This document shows positions 12,565 through 22,828 of a stretch of DNA of 64,000 nucleotides, in pieces. The stretch covers positions 1 to 64,000 of the forward strand of contig WPDH01000073.1 in assembly GCA_019137255.1 (NCBI GenBank), written 5' to 3'. The position numbers and the translations under genes were made by a program. The notes beneath the pieces were generated by a model. That model was not told where the DNA came from and did not search any database. It saw nothing but the letters and a program-made list of their open reading frames with translations. Every line of letters begins with the position of its first letter. Positions within the stretch are counted from its first letter, which is position 1. The DNA comes from Corinectria fuckeliana. Lineage: Eukaryota; Ascomycota; Sordariomycetes; Hypocreales; Nectriaceae.

Positions 12565-13200
12565 AGGCATGAGTCGCTGAATAGAACAGCCTCACCACTC
12601 ATCTAGGACTATAGATGAATGCAACGTCGCGTCAAGAAAGAGCAGAGAGGTGTAGTATTTATGATGCAATCCCGAGTCCCACGGGCCCTCAATTACACCC
12701 CTTTAAAGAGCCGCCGAGAACATGTGACGAGCCTCAGCCCACCGCCATCGTGAACTCCGACGTGCATCTAGCCACTAGGAGTTCCGGGTGTTTCTAGCTA
12801 GTGTGTACCCTCCGCATTGAAGCTCCTTGCCTGGGCTGGTCGACGTGGCCCACCAGTCCTTTTCCCAGCCCTTGCCCCTAGCAAGACTCGAGAGTAAGCA
12901 GCAATGTCGTCGTTGAGGACTTGAGTCGCTAAAACGTCGTTACATATTGACCATCGGGCAGTTTTTCTTTGTTTCTTTATCATACGAGAGACTTCCGACG
13001 GACCGACGAGCAGCTAAAGAACAAGACGAGAATCCGGAAAATTTCCCCGCACACTGTTACAACGGTTACATTAGAAGACGTAAGAGGAGCAAAGGTACAG
13101 ATTGAGCTGCGCAGTAAAGTAGAGTTGTGCTATTCGGGCTGTGTGATATTTCTAGTCAGGCTGTACATCACATGCCACATGCTTGTTTGGGGTTTTACTC
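12565..13200. other. Intergenic stretch without a recognised gene
   Basis: Upstream (5') side of the glucoamylase relic. No motif-bearing frame or RNA gene was seen. Confidence 0.45.
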
Positions 13201-13202
13201 TC

Positions 13203-13335
13203 CTTAGATAGTCTCACTATTCATAATAATAGAGCAATTAAGGCATTAAAGTATCAGGGCATCAGGGCATTAGAGTGTTAGAGCATTATAGGGTTTAGGC
13301 ATCAGGGAGGTAGAGCATCAAATAAAGCATTAGCG
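13203..13335 (+). repeat. Left inverted repeat and degenerate GGCATTA/CAGGGCAT array
   Basis: Positions 13203-13255 form an imperfect inverted copy of 14886-14942 (shared core around CTCCTTA, CTATT, TAATAG/TAATAA, AGAGCA, TTA, GGCATTA). The sequence then runs into a degenerate array of GCATTA, CATCAGGG and TTAGAG units to about 13335. Confidence 0.55.
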
Positions 13336-13483
13336 AGCCAGGACTGCGATGAAGCGAACGATAGGTAAGAAGTGTGGGTTTACAGCCCGAATAGATATGT
13401 GGTACAGCCCGAACAGCACAACGCGTAAAGTAAACCTGAAGATCCTAGACTGAAAGAAAATCCTTGTCCCTTCCCACCAAAGT

Positions 13484-14068
13484 CTAGTCCTGGGTCACGG
13501 TAAATGGACCACACCTCTCCTCCCACAGTTGCCTCGCTCTGTTTCTGACATCCCAATCCCCATGCATTGCATTCGTGATTACAAACGCGTGCGCAGCCAT
13601 TCCCGCCCTAGGAGAATTCTCGAGACCATCCCGTCTCCAGGTGTCTTGTGTTATCAAGCTCCAGTCCGCCAAGTCGTTGGTCACCATTCGGCAAAGATGG
13701 CCAAACGTACTGCTGCCTGGTTTGTAGTACCAAAAGTTGTACAAATCCCTCCCAAATGCCGAGTACAAGTCCACGGCCCTTTGGGGACAGTCCAGATCGC
13801 CTGTCGAGGTTCCGTTGCTAAAAGCCCAAATGACTTCGGTCTGCGCGCGGAGCATCTCCGACTTGTAGGGATTAAGACTGGTGGGATTCAAGAGATCGGT
13901 TCTGAAGGTGCCATCTGGGAACAGTGAAATTGCCCGGCCCAACGCTTTCCAGAATCGGGCGGTGACCTGACTAGTGGGATTGGATCGGTACTGCTCACGC
14001 GCCGCGAGGGAATTGCCGATGAGCTCGTCGATTCTCTGCAAGGTCGTCTGGTCCAAGCTGGCAGCCAT
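13484..14068 (-). CDS. Hypothetical protein, 194 residues
   Basis: A single open exon starts at ATG 14068 and ends at 13484. I do not recognise the family. The product is soluble-looking, with no signal peptide or membrane segment. It is moderately rich in Trp and aromatic residues (for example TARFWKALGRAISLFPDG, IWAFSNGT, YNFWYYKPG, DTWRRDGL) and ends with a WEERCGPF stretch. It is the only gene without a break between 4.3 and 17 kb, and it lies between imperfect inverted repeats (13203-13255 and 14886-14942), which may mark it as passenger DNA of a small mobile unit. No intron is required. It could still be a fragment, because nothing fixes its expected length. Confidence 0.5.
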   Translation of the reverse strand: MAASLDQTTLQRIDELIGNSLAAREQYRSNPTSQVTARFWKALGRAISLFPDGTFRTDLLNPTSLNPYKSEMLRAQTEVIWAFSNGTSTGDLDCPQRAVDLYSAFGRDLYNFWYYKPGSSTFGHLCRMVTNDLADWSLITQDTWRRDGLENSPRAGMAAHAFVITNAMHGDWDVRNRARQLWEERCGPFTVTQD

Positions 14069-15231
14069 TGTGCTGGGAGTCCTGATGGATTATTTGCTGG
14101 ATTAATGCCGCAGTGATAGTAGGTCGACCCAAGTAGATCCGCAATGTAATTAAGGTAAGGAGACACGGGAGTTGGCAAAGATTTGCGGAGAGTAACTGTC
14201 TCGACTCGCTGGGCCCGGGCTTATGTACACGCTCGCAAATCAGGCTGAGCACCCGATTGCAGAGCCTGGTTCGTTTGGGCACCAACTTTTAGGCAGCAAA
14301 GGAAGCCTTATATCATGTGGTGTAACATCAGTTGCCTTATCAGGCTGACTGTCGGCGCCTTCACGACAGTTGTGGTCGCGGCCCTTTCTCTATCTCCGAA
14401 GGAGGAGGTAGGCGAGAGCGCATGCTGCAGACCAATTACTCACATGCCGGCTCCAATACCTGCCTTGGCCTCGGTACTCATTTCACCGCCTGATGATGAT
14501 GGGTTCTTTGAGCGTGAGCCAGGACCGAATGTGCTGATGCAGTCGACGCCACGGTCGACACTACAACAGCGACGATTTGGACTTTTCCCAGAGTATCTGA
14601 GCCAGAGCAGTCGCAGATGTCGCATCGTCGCAGGCTGAACCTTCCGTAATCATCCTCAAAATTAATAGATAACAGGAGAATACACAGCCGTCAGGATGAG
14701 GCAGTGTTTGTATATGTGAATTGCAGGACGATGGCCCAAAATCAATCCGTCACAAAAGAAGGAGACATCTTCAGACATCGTGACTGAGCCGAGAATTAGT
14801 GCGGCAATTAGAGCTGGCGGTCGTCTCTACCTTGTCTACTTAGATACGCACGAAGGCTGGCCAAGATATATATTAATGCCTTAATGCCTAATGCCCTAAC
14901 TGCTCTACTATTATAAATAGCGAGAGTATATTTAAGGAGAAGATAAGAGTGAAAGTCAATACAGCTGAAAGGTAGTTGTATACCTCCTTCATCTCTTCCA
15001 ACTTGGTCTGTCAACACCCTAATCAGCAATCTTGGGACCACGGCATAGGATGTAGGAATACTAACAAGCAGCTCTTGCATAGGAGAAAGTTGAGCTATTT
15101 TTCCTCACACGTTCAAAGACCCAACGCAATCCATGCCCTCATCTGCAACCGCTGGGACATCCTGCCGACACTCGCTGTTGCCGCTTCTTGCTTCGTACAA
15201 TGAATCCAACCCTATATCCCACCTTGTTGCA
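14069..15231. other. Gene-free stretch containing the right inverted repeat
   Basis: Upstream of the hypothetical gene. Short open frames on both strands show no family motif. The only structure seen is the inverted repeat at 14886-14942. Confidence 0.45.
14886..14942 (-). repeat. Right inverted repeat partner of 13203-13255
   Basis: The reverse complement aligns by eye to 13203-13255 with roughly four matches in five, differences being mostly transitions. It is preceded by short AATGCC units that mirror the GGCATT units of the left side. The two copies enclose about 1.7 kb with the 194-residue gene. Confidence 0.5.
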
Positions 15232-15695
15232 ATGGCTGACTTTGAGTGATTCAGGAGATTGCGCCCGTCTTCTCAGCCGAGCCTGCCTTGCCCGCCGCCC
15301 CCAAGGCGGAGGCTGAGTGCGATTTTCTACAAAGGGATGACAACTTCAGGATCGGCCAGGCCCCAGAGTTCTGCGAGAAGTGCGGATGCCATCCAAGAAG
15401 GGATGCTCATGAGAGGTTGATGCTGTTGAAGAAGCCTCGGTCTGACCTGCCAACTGGCGGTAAGCTCGCTGCCGGGAAGCTGGTATGCTTGTTGTCGGAC
15501 TTCAAGACTGGGGATGGGTCCTACGCAAGACGTGAGACCAAGTCCGACGGCCGCTTGGCGGTGACCATGAACTGTGTGGTTCAGAGCCCTCGGGGTCGTG
15601 GAGTCGGGCGGGCAACGAAATCGGACTCTACAACCTCCACGTGGTGTTGCCTGGGAACCTGGCCGTTCATGGCCAGAGCCAATGCAGAGACGTAA
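15232..15695 (+). pseudogene. Unidentified gene relic, frameshift in codon 5
   Basis: ATG at 15232 gives only MADFE before a stop. Shifting by one base after codon 4 opens a frame of about 150 codons to the stop at 15693-15695. The product includes IQEIAPVFSAEP, DNFRIGQAPEFCEKCGCHP (a possible zinc knuckle), a GGKLAAGKL stretch and LLSDFKTGDGSYARRE. The sharp change from good reading frame to stop at a single base suggests a one-base loss. An unseen upstream exon could instead supply the start. I do not recognise the family. Confidence 0.4.
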
Positions 15696-15959
15696 GTGAC
15701 GGTAGGAGGCCTCGGTGATGCGCGGTCGCGTGCGCATGTGACAGGAACAACCATCAATGCCCTCATATCGGTTGATGACTTGTGGTATTTGATCATGGAG
15801 AAACGAGCCCGTCAGTACTAAATAGGTACTTTTTTCGCCAGCATTGGTAGTTCTTCTCACCTGTGCAGTCAAACAGTCATAAATTCAGGTGCTCAATGTG
15901 TGTCCGCAAGAACCGTTGTAAAATGATGAATAAGGATATTGAGTGTACTATCAATCAGT

Positions 15960-16972
15960 TCAAGCCCATTCCTTGTAGGCTAGAACTCCAATAAGGGGTC
16001 CCTCCAATTTATCATACAAGCCCTCAATCAACTCGTCCACAAAATCGTGTGGGCTGGTAAAGTAGTCCATCATCAGTGCCGGGGCAGTCAAGCTGTCCAT
16101 TTTCAGTGCCGAGTCAGTCAAGCCGTCCAGTTTCCAACCCTTGTCCCAGCATTCAACTTGGACGTATCGACCACAACTGCCGTAGAAGACCTGCCTCTTC
16201 TCTTCGACCGGAAGAGCCCCAGGGATTCGCCTGAGTCGGCGGTCGATGATCCATAAATATTTGATGTGCCATAGATCACTCGAGGCAGCTCTGGCAAAGC
16301 ATCCAACCGCGCCATCGGCATTGGAGGTGTAAATATTGGCTGCGAGGGTATAGGTAAATCTGGCTTGAGATGGACGTATTTCGGGTCGAATTCGAGTGCT
16401 ATGTGGGTAAGTTCGAATCCAAAGCGCCAGTGAAAGATGGGGACGTTGGTTCGGATGTCTTGCCAACGAATCGTGTCGAAGTTGTATGGCTGGAGGCAGA
16501 AGAGGTCTGTTTTTGGATAAGTCGTGAAGCACTGGGTCTCGCCGTTTGAGGTGAAGGTTGCCGTTGCCGGAGCGTTCGGTCGTTTGTCCCCAGGGGGCAT
16601 CATCATGTAATTGGTCTCGAATCGTCTGTGCCTCCTCCATGCGAGCGTGTCAAACCGCTTCTCCATCATCTCCCTTGACTTGCACGCGGTCCACAGTCCG
16701 CTGTCGGTCAAATAAACGGACGGATTGGATGCCGTCCATGAAGGCGTGTTTAGGTCGGCCTTGTTGCACCGAGGCGCCGCCAAGCCGCACGAATCTGGGT
16801 AGTAGCATCCCACAGCATGGTTGCGCAATGAGGACCTCTCGTCTTGGTTTTGGGCTTCGAAAAGGGTAAAATAGTGGACGCTAGGTCGAGCAGGGCATAC
16901 AGCGTGATTCTATATCTCGTCCCTCAGCTCCCTCGGCAGCTCAGAGAATGGATGAAAGGTCGACGTCTCCAT
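15960..16972 (-). pseudogene. 2EXR-domain-like protein with nonsense codon and frameshift
   Basis: The minus-strand frame from ATG 16972 begins METSTFHPFSELPRELRDEI, the usual start of fungal 2EXR (F-box-like) proteins, where the next residue is normally Trp. Here codon 21 is TAG (16912-16910), one base from TGG. The same frame then continues for about 260 codons to 16118 and includes the TACKSREMMEKRF block typical of the family. In the region 16250-16340 family-like sequence jumps to another frame (SDLWHIKYLWIIDRRLRR and onward, ending at 15960). So one nonsense change and one indel separate it from an intact protein of roughly 337 residues. Biochemical function of this family is unknown. 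Confidence 0.65.
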
Positions 16973-17901
16973 TTCGTGCGACTAGGAATTTGAGCGAGAG
17001 GATGAGTCACTGGCGAAAGGCACTGGATGCGATCAGGTCGTTTTTGTGCGGACAGTGGATGGAAGTTGCTGAGCAGGAGAGCCGTGGCAGTAGGATGCAA
17101 TATATAGGTTGAGGTTGATCAGCTTTCTCCGAAAAGGGGGGCCAGTATGACCTACCCGGTCGGCACCGTGACTCAACTTGAAGGTACCAGCCTGTTTCTC
17201 TTTTGTTTTCAAGTTTGGTGCACACCAGACTCCAGACTCGAAGCCTTCGTACTCGATAACCTTTGCATTTTGCATAATGCAGCAAAGGCGACACAACTTG
17301 AGAGGGATCCCCCACATGGCACGGATATTTGTTCGCTGCAAGGTCGCCATCATGGAGCTATTTTCGTCAAGGCTCGTACAGAGTAATATTCGCCTTTGCA
17401 TGAACAAGGTTCGTCGGGGTGCATGGATCATGCGAATAATCGCAAAGCTGACCGACAAGAAGATCTCCCGCTCCACCGCCAACCTGACATGCGTGAATGC
17501 TACACAGATGTAGCTGACGTCTCAGGGGATAAAACCAGTGGATAAGGTAATGCACAATGTATGCATGCACCGGCAATTCAAGACCCCCCCGTCCCTTGCC
17601 CTGGAAAATCCTGCTTTTTGTTTCTTCCAGCGATACCATCCCCCAGCTAGTCCAGTGGGTCGGGTCGAGCCGCCTACGTCATCGGTTTTTCCCGGGTTGG
17701 TGAGGGTTGAGCGGCACAGCGGTCAGCGTCACATGAAGAATAATCCATTTTCCCCTTTGACCCATCACATCACACCACCTCAGCTTTCCCTTCCCCCCCC
17801 TCACACAAGTTACAAGTCGCAGCTTGATCGACAGCTTCGTCTCTCCTCCTTCTGCTTCTCTCTTCCTCTATCCATCACCAATCCCCCTTAGCCCAGTCAC
17901 C
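16973..17901. other. Intergenic region, upstream of the OM14-type gene
   Basis: No recognised gene. The last 150 bases before 17902 are C/T-rich on the plus strand (for example 17790-17890), as is common in fungal 5' leaders. Confidence 0.5.
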
Positions 17902-18579
17902 AGTGAGCTAACCCCTCGGCAAATTGCCCAACCTCTTCACCCCGCACTTCGTACTGATGCCGCCATCTAGTGTCCTACGCCGACGCCGCAGCCTCGGGCC
18001 CCAAGCAGACGCCTGAAGAGGTGAGTTCCCGTCGCAATGCGAACAACCCCCCCCCCCCCTTTCCGCTCGTGCGGTCGATTGACGCGTCCCCCTTCTTCTC
18101 CTCCTCTCTAGGCCGCTGCCCCCCAGCCCGTCGAGCTCGTCAACAACGAGTCGGCCTCCACGGCGTCCCTCGTCGACGTCGACATGCCCAGCGTCCACAC
18201 CGTGCCCTCGGACTTCCTCGACCAGGAGGTGCAGACGCAGACGCAGGCCGACCGCCTCGACCGCGAGGACGACGCCGAGCGCCGCGCCGAGCAGGCCAAG
18301 CGCAGGGCCGCCGCCAAGGCCCGCAAGGCCGACGACTGGCTGACCAGCTTCCTCGGCGGCCTCTCCGACACGCAGGCCTCGGCCGTCGTCACCGCCAACC
18401 TCGCGTCCGTCGTCGGCGTCGGCGCCCTGCTCGGCTACAAGGCCTGGGGCCTGTACCAGCGCGGCAACCTCGACGGCAAGGCTGTCGGGCTCGGCGTCGG
18501 CATCCTGGCCAGCGTGGCGGCCGTCGAGGCCTTCCTCGGCCCCTACCTGTACAAGGCCAAGAAGGGCGGTTCGTCCTAG
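17902..18579 (+). CDS. OM14-type mitochondrial outer-membrane protein, 172 residues
   Basis: Three exons fit. The A at 17902 joins TG at 17971-17972 across intron 17903-17970 (GTGAGC...TACTGAT...CTAG). Exon 2 ends at 18020 with GAG before GTGAGT, and exon 3 runs 18112-18579. The product starts MSYADAAASGPKQTPEE, as fungal OM14 C-terminal-domain proteins do. It has a charged Lys/Arg/Ala-rich helix and two hydrophobic C-terminal segments (around residues 110-160), and ends in a short basic tail. OM14 relatives sit in the mitochondrial outer membrane and in yeast act as a receptor for ribosomes. In the frame there is no other ATG upstream of 18184, which supports the split start. It is convergent with MIA40, another mitochondrial gene. 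Confidence 0.75.
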
Positions 18580-18981
18580 GAGCCTCACGCGGTCGACATA
18601 CCAGTGCGCACTTCTTCTCTTCGCGGCGTCTCGGGATAAGGAATGAAACGAAGGCTCGGTTAGCTTAGCAGGGAAATAGGGAACGAGTTCCGGTGGGCGG
18701 TGGAAGCCGGGTGGGTGTATTGGTGGTCCTCTCCACTTGTTTCTATTCTGTCCGTTGATACCGTCTTGTCAATTTCGATATACGCGTGCTCACTTCGATA
18801 CTGTGAACCTCGGCTGAGATGTGAATTGCCTTCTATTATGTCCCGCCCGTGGCTTTTTGTCTCTCTCATCATACATCGTTGGTACAGAGATGAGCTCCCT
18901 GCTCACGCTCGACAGACCTGGTATATTTTACAAGTTTGTACACTCGTCCGTGCACCTTACAATTGCTCGGCTTTGGCCATT

Positions 18982-19931
18982 TTACTCCGTCTTGGGCTGC
19001 ACTGGTGAGACCTCCGCCTTCTTTGCCCCGTTGGCCTCAGTCTTTGGGGCCGATTCCTCCACAACCATGTCCGCCACGGGTGTCACCTCGCCGGAAACAG
19101 CAGCAGCAGGCTCGGCCTGGGTCCTCTGAGCATCTGCGACAGGTTGGTCATCGCCAAAATCGGGCGTCGGCGCGCCATCCTCGTCGTCTGCCAGCTCCGC
19201 ACCGTAGATATCAGGATACTTTTTGAAGCACTCCTGCATGCCCCTGATGAACGAGTCAGCAAATAACACTAAGCAGCCCTGGACGCGAGAAAAGATCATA
19301 CTGGAACTTGTCAATGCAGTCCATGCCCTTGGGCTCCTCGTTCGAAAACACGAAACAGCTAAACGCCGTCTTGAAATCCTCGCCGCAGGGCCCGTCGGCC
19401 ATGCCGCCCAAGCAGGGGCAGTCCCAGTTGATCTCGCCCGTCTCGGGGTTGAAGGCGCCCTGCTGGCCGGCATCCTCCTCGGGGGCTTCGGGCTCGGCGG
19501 CGGCGGTGGTCTGGGGCGCGGGCTTCTGGTCGACGGGGGTCTTGTCGGCGGGCGTGTCGGCCTTGGCCTGGATCTGCTTGCGCTTCTCCTCGAAGACGGA
19601 GTCGACGGTCGGCGCGTCGTCGTTGGGGAAGGCGGCGGGCGCGGGGACGGTTTGTGCTGCAGCAAGAGGACCCGTCAGTTTTCTTTTTGCGCCAGGGTCA
19701 ATTGGGCGACGTACGGACAGCCTCGTCGGCAAAGACCGGGCTGGTGTTGTAGTAGTAGACGGCGCCGAAAGCCAGGCCCCATCGCACCGCAGAGCCCTTC
19801 CACGAGCGCTTGCCGGTGGCAGCGGCCGTCGAGTTGAATCGTCGGGGGACGGCGCGGGCTGCGGTGGCGGTGCGCAGCGTGGCGATTGCTGGCCTCGAGG
19901 CCGCGCGCAAGGCTGTGCGAGTGCTGTACAT
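18982..19931 (-). CDS. MIA40: Mitochondrial intermembrane space import and assembly protein 40
   Basis: Exons are 19931-19715, 19656-19302 and 19243-18982 (introns of 58 bp each), giving 277 residues. The N-terminus is an Arg/Ala-rich presequence followed by one hydrophobic anchor (WGLAFGAVYYYN). A low-complexity linker then leads to the redox core: WDCPCLGGM with the CPC catalytic pair, then two CX9C-type motifs (CGEDFKTAFSC; CIDKFQGMQEC) read across the second intron. The C-terminal tail is acidic and Pro/Ala-rich. MIA40 is the oxidoreductase that traps cysteine-rich proteins in the intermembrane space by disulfide transfer, with Erv1. An in-frame ATG 16 codons upstream (19979) exists, but the presequence pattern favours 19931. 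Confidence 0.93.
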
Positions 19932-20915
19932 GGTGTGCGTTAAGCAACGGGACGAGAGAAGGATAAATTGAATTGACAAAGGGAACTGGAGGGGGAGGCG
20001 GAGAAAAGGGACGGGGCTACGGCGAACGATGATGGATCGTGAGGTTTGGAATTGGTCAGCAGCAGTGGAGCATTCAGCATCGCCAGATGGATGATTCTTG
20101 GATGGGCCGTCTGCTTTCCGAAGCTCCGAACGAGAGCTGAGGTAAAAAAAAAAAAACCCCCCAAGATGACAAGCACGAATGAAAGCCGGATATTAGCCGC
20201 AGATCTCTTATCACTATCAGCTGGCGCATGTAGATTATGAAGTAGATAAGTAGTAGGTAGATACGAAGTACGAATACTTACCGAACGAATGCGACACAAT
20301 GCAAGGGGACGAACGCCTCCAACGGGTACGTACCGTTTCCGGTGCGATGTTGAATGATCATGGCAACACCCTTCTCCCTAGCTCCCTAGATCGCAGGTCA
20401 AAGAGAGGACGACCGGAACTCTGAGCTGGTTCGGGTCCGGGGAAAAGGTGGCTTTTTTTGTTGCTTTTTAGCGGTGCAAAGTAGGTACCAGCGATTGAGC
20501 GATATGAGGAAGAGAGAGCAGGTCAGATCAGGGAACGGCTTTGTGATGGGTGCAGCGGAAAACATCTCTCACTCACATTCACACACACACACACACATCT
20601 CTCTCTCGCCCACACACATATAATCTCCTCGCCACAACGCAGCGTCCTCGTCGCGTCTCACCGAAACCAAGGGCCTGCTTGCAAGGGCTGAGCGACACGG
20701 CTTCCGTCACACTGCGCGTTAGTCATTCATTCGCTCGCCCGCTCGCTACTTTGTCCACGGGAGAAACCCAACCAGCTCAGCTCATCCACCTCCTTTGAGC
20801 ACGTTTGCGCGCACACCAACAAAAGACGCGGGCACATCGCTCGTTCTTGAGCAACCACCACCCCCAGGGCATTCACACCGAAACCCGCCGCTTCCTTCAC
20901 CCCCACCTTCTCGCC
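19932..20915. promoter_or_regulatory. Divergent promoter region between MIA40 and thiamine pyrophosphokinase
   Basis: About 1 kb shared by two divergent genes. It holds an A12 run near 20143, a CA/CT microsatellite at 20573-20622 and a pyrimidine-rich leader before 20916. No TPP-riboswitch-like core was seen. Confidence 0.5.
20573..20622 (+). repeat. CA/CT microsatellite
   Basis: Alternating CA repeats (nine or so units) followed by a short CT run and another CA run, in the 5' region of the thiamine pyrophosphokinase gene. Confidence 0.85.
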
Positions 20916-21841
20916 ATGGCCGCGCAGCAACAGCCCTTTGACTGGCGCCCCGCCAAGCTGCTGCAGGACTACAACGTCCCCGGGGAGTTTGCCCTGCTCG
21001 TGCTCAACCAGCCGCTGAGGAGCGGCGCGAACCTGCGCAAGCTGTGGAAGAACTGTACGTAGCTCCGTTGACGAGGCCTTTCGGCTCCAAGGGGGGTGTT
21101 TTAATACTGAGATCCATAAAGCATCTGTGAGAGTGGCCGCCGACGGAGGAGCCAACCGGCTGCATGAACTATCATCCTTCCATGGCAAGTTTGTATGTGT
21201 CCTTCACTCATTCACTCTTCACTCAACCACTCCTCCACTCCCCTCTAACTCTCTACAAGTCCAACCTCCAGCTCATCATCGGCGACCTCGACTCCCTCAG
21301 CCCTCTCGTCCGCAGCTTCTACTCCTCCCAGCCCACCCCCGCCACCATCATCCACGACCCGGACCAGGAATCCACCGACTTCGGCAAGGCCATCAACTGG
21401 CTGCGCGCCCAGTACCCGGCCGGCATCGACATCGTCGCCCTCGGCGGCATCGGCGGCCGCGTCGACCAGGGCCTCAGCCAGCTGCACCACCTCTACCGCT
21501 TCCAGACCGACCCGGCCTACGCCGCCGGCCGCATCTACCTGCTCTCCGGCTCCAGCCTGACCTTCCTGCTCAAGGCCGGCACCCACCAGGTCCAGGTGCG
21601 CGAGGACGGCGAGAGGGACGTCTTCGGCAAGCACGTCGGCATCATCCCCCTCAAGGAGCCCAGCGTCATCTCCACCAAGGGCCTCGAGTGGGACGTGACC
21701 GACTGGGCCACCGAGATTGGCGGCCAGCTCAGCACCAGCAACCACGTTCTACCCGACACTCAAGTCGTGCAGGTTGAGACGGACAAGGATGTACTCTTCA
21801 CCATAGCGCTCAGGCAGGTCGACGGCGAAGACAACGAGTAG
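20916..21841 (+). CDS. THI80: Thiamine pyrophosphokinase, about 263 residues
   Basis: Exon 1 is 20916-21054 (MAAQQQPFDWRPAKLL), exon 2 21122-21192, exon 3 starts at 21260 or, less likely, 21272. Introns are 67 bp each, with GTACGT and GTATGT donors. The protein shows the family marks: VAADGGANRLHEL, IIGDLDSL, a DPDQESTDFGKAI stretch (the Asp residues bind metal and ATP), GGIGGRVDQ and a C-terminal thiamine-binding sheet. It transfers pyrophosphate from ATP to thiamine to give thiamine diphosphate, the cofactor of pyruvate dehydrogenase and transketolase. It converges on BOS1. The choice of acceptor for exon 3 changes the product by four residues only. Confidence 0.92.
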
Positions 21842-22046
21842 AACCCTGATGTTGACATTGATTTCGTCGTTTCCAGACGCCCAACAGGGTCAAGAGGGTG
21901 CGTGGTATGGCATGCCAAAGAAACAAGAAAGACAACAAACCAAAAAAAAAAAACTCCTAAACACCGCGCTGATGCCCACCTCATTGCTGCCAGAGATGCT
22001 TGTAGCCCCTTTTCCCCTCCGCGCTTCCCAGATTGGCGGTCCCAAA

Positions 22047-22828
22047 TCATCGCAGATAGTGGAGGACCAGCCAGCAAAACAGGAAGAAGACGACGGCACC
22101 GGCAACAAAGATCCACTTGTCCTCGCGCGCCCGTCGCTCGACCATGCGGATCGTGTCGCCGCTGACGCCCAGCGTGTTGGCCACGCTGTACAGCCGCTTC
22201 TGCGTGCTCTTCAGCATCTCCTTCTGCTGGCCAAGGTCCCCCAGCACCGCCTGCCCGCGCGCAATGTAGTCGTCCAGCGCCTGGTTGGTGTCGGCGAAGA
22301 AGCTCTGCTCGCGGAAGGCGTGGTCCTCGCGGGCGTCGTCGCCGGCCCCGGTCGTCATCTGCTGCTGCGTCTGGTGCCGCGGCTGGAAGGTGGAATGCGT
22401 TGTGGTGGTGGTGACGTTGGCGTAGGGGTTCTCGGGCGTGGCGTTGTAGGGCCTGCGGCCGAGGAGCTCGGCGCGGTTGGACTGGTGCTGGGCGTCGTCG
22501 CGCGTCTTGCGCAGCGAGTCGAGCTGGGTGCGGAAGTCGGACAGGTCCTCACGGAAGCGCTTGACGCGCTCGAAGGCCTCCTCCTGCTTCTTGGGCACGA
22601 TCTCCTGGCGCGCGATGCCCTGGTACTCGTCGAGGGTCTTGGTGAAGGACGCGATGGACACCGACACGTTGCCGACGTCGGCGGGCGAGGCTTGCGGCTT
22701 GGAGTTGAGGGAGGCCAGCTCGGAGCGGAGGGACTTGCTCTGCCGCAGGGCAGAGTTGTATGCGATGTTCTGCGGCGCGGGGCGGTTAGCTGAGAACCAT
22801 GTAGAGATGATTGACTCTGAATTACCAT
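22047..22828 (-). CDS. BOS1: Qb-SNARE for ER-Golgi transport, 241 residues
   Basis: The start codon (22828-22826) is followed at once by a 56-bp intron (22770-22825, GTAATT...CGCAG). Exon 2, 22769-22047, encodes the rest. The product begins M-NIAYNSALRQSKSLRSEL and has a long N-terminal helical region. The SNARE helix lies in the last 70 residues (FFADTNQALDDY, GQQKEMLKSTQKRLYSVAN, with Gln at the zero layer), followed by a single C-terminal membrane anchor (WIFVAGAVVFFLFCWLVLHYLR). Length matches yeast Bos1. It acts on COPII vesicles with Sec22, Bet1 and Sed5. Confidence 0.92.

Noticed and set aside
17970..18668. Long plus-strand frame continuing through the OM14 gene in another phase
   Set aside because: It reads through the second intron and gives an Arg/Pro-rich shadow of the GC-rich exon; the spliced OM14 model explains the region.
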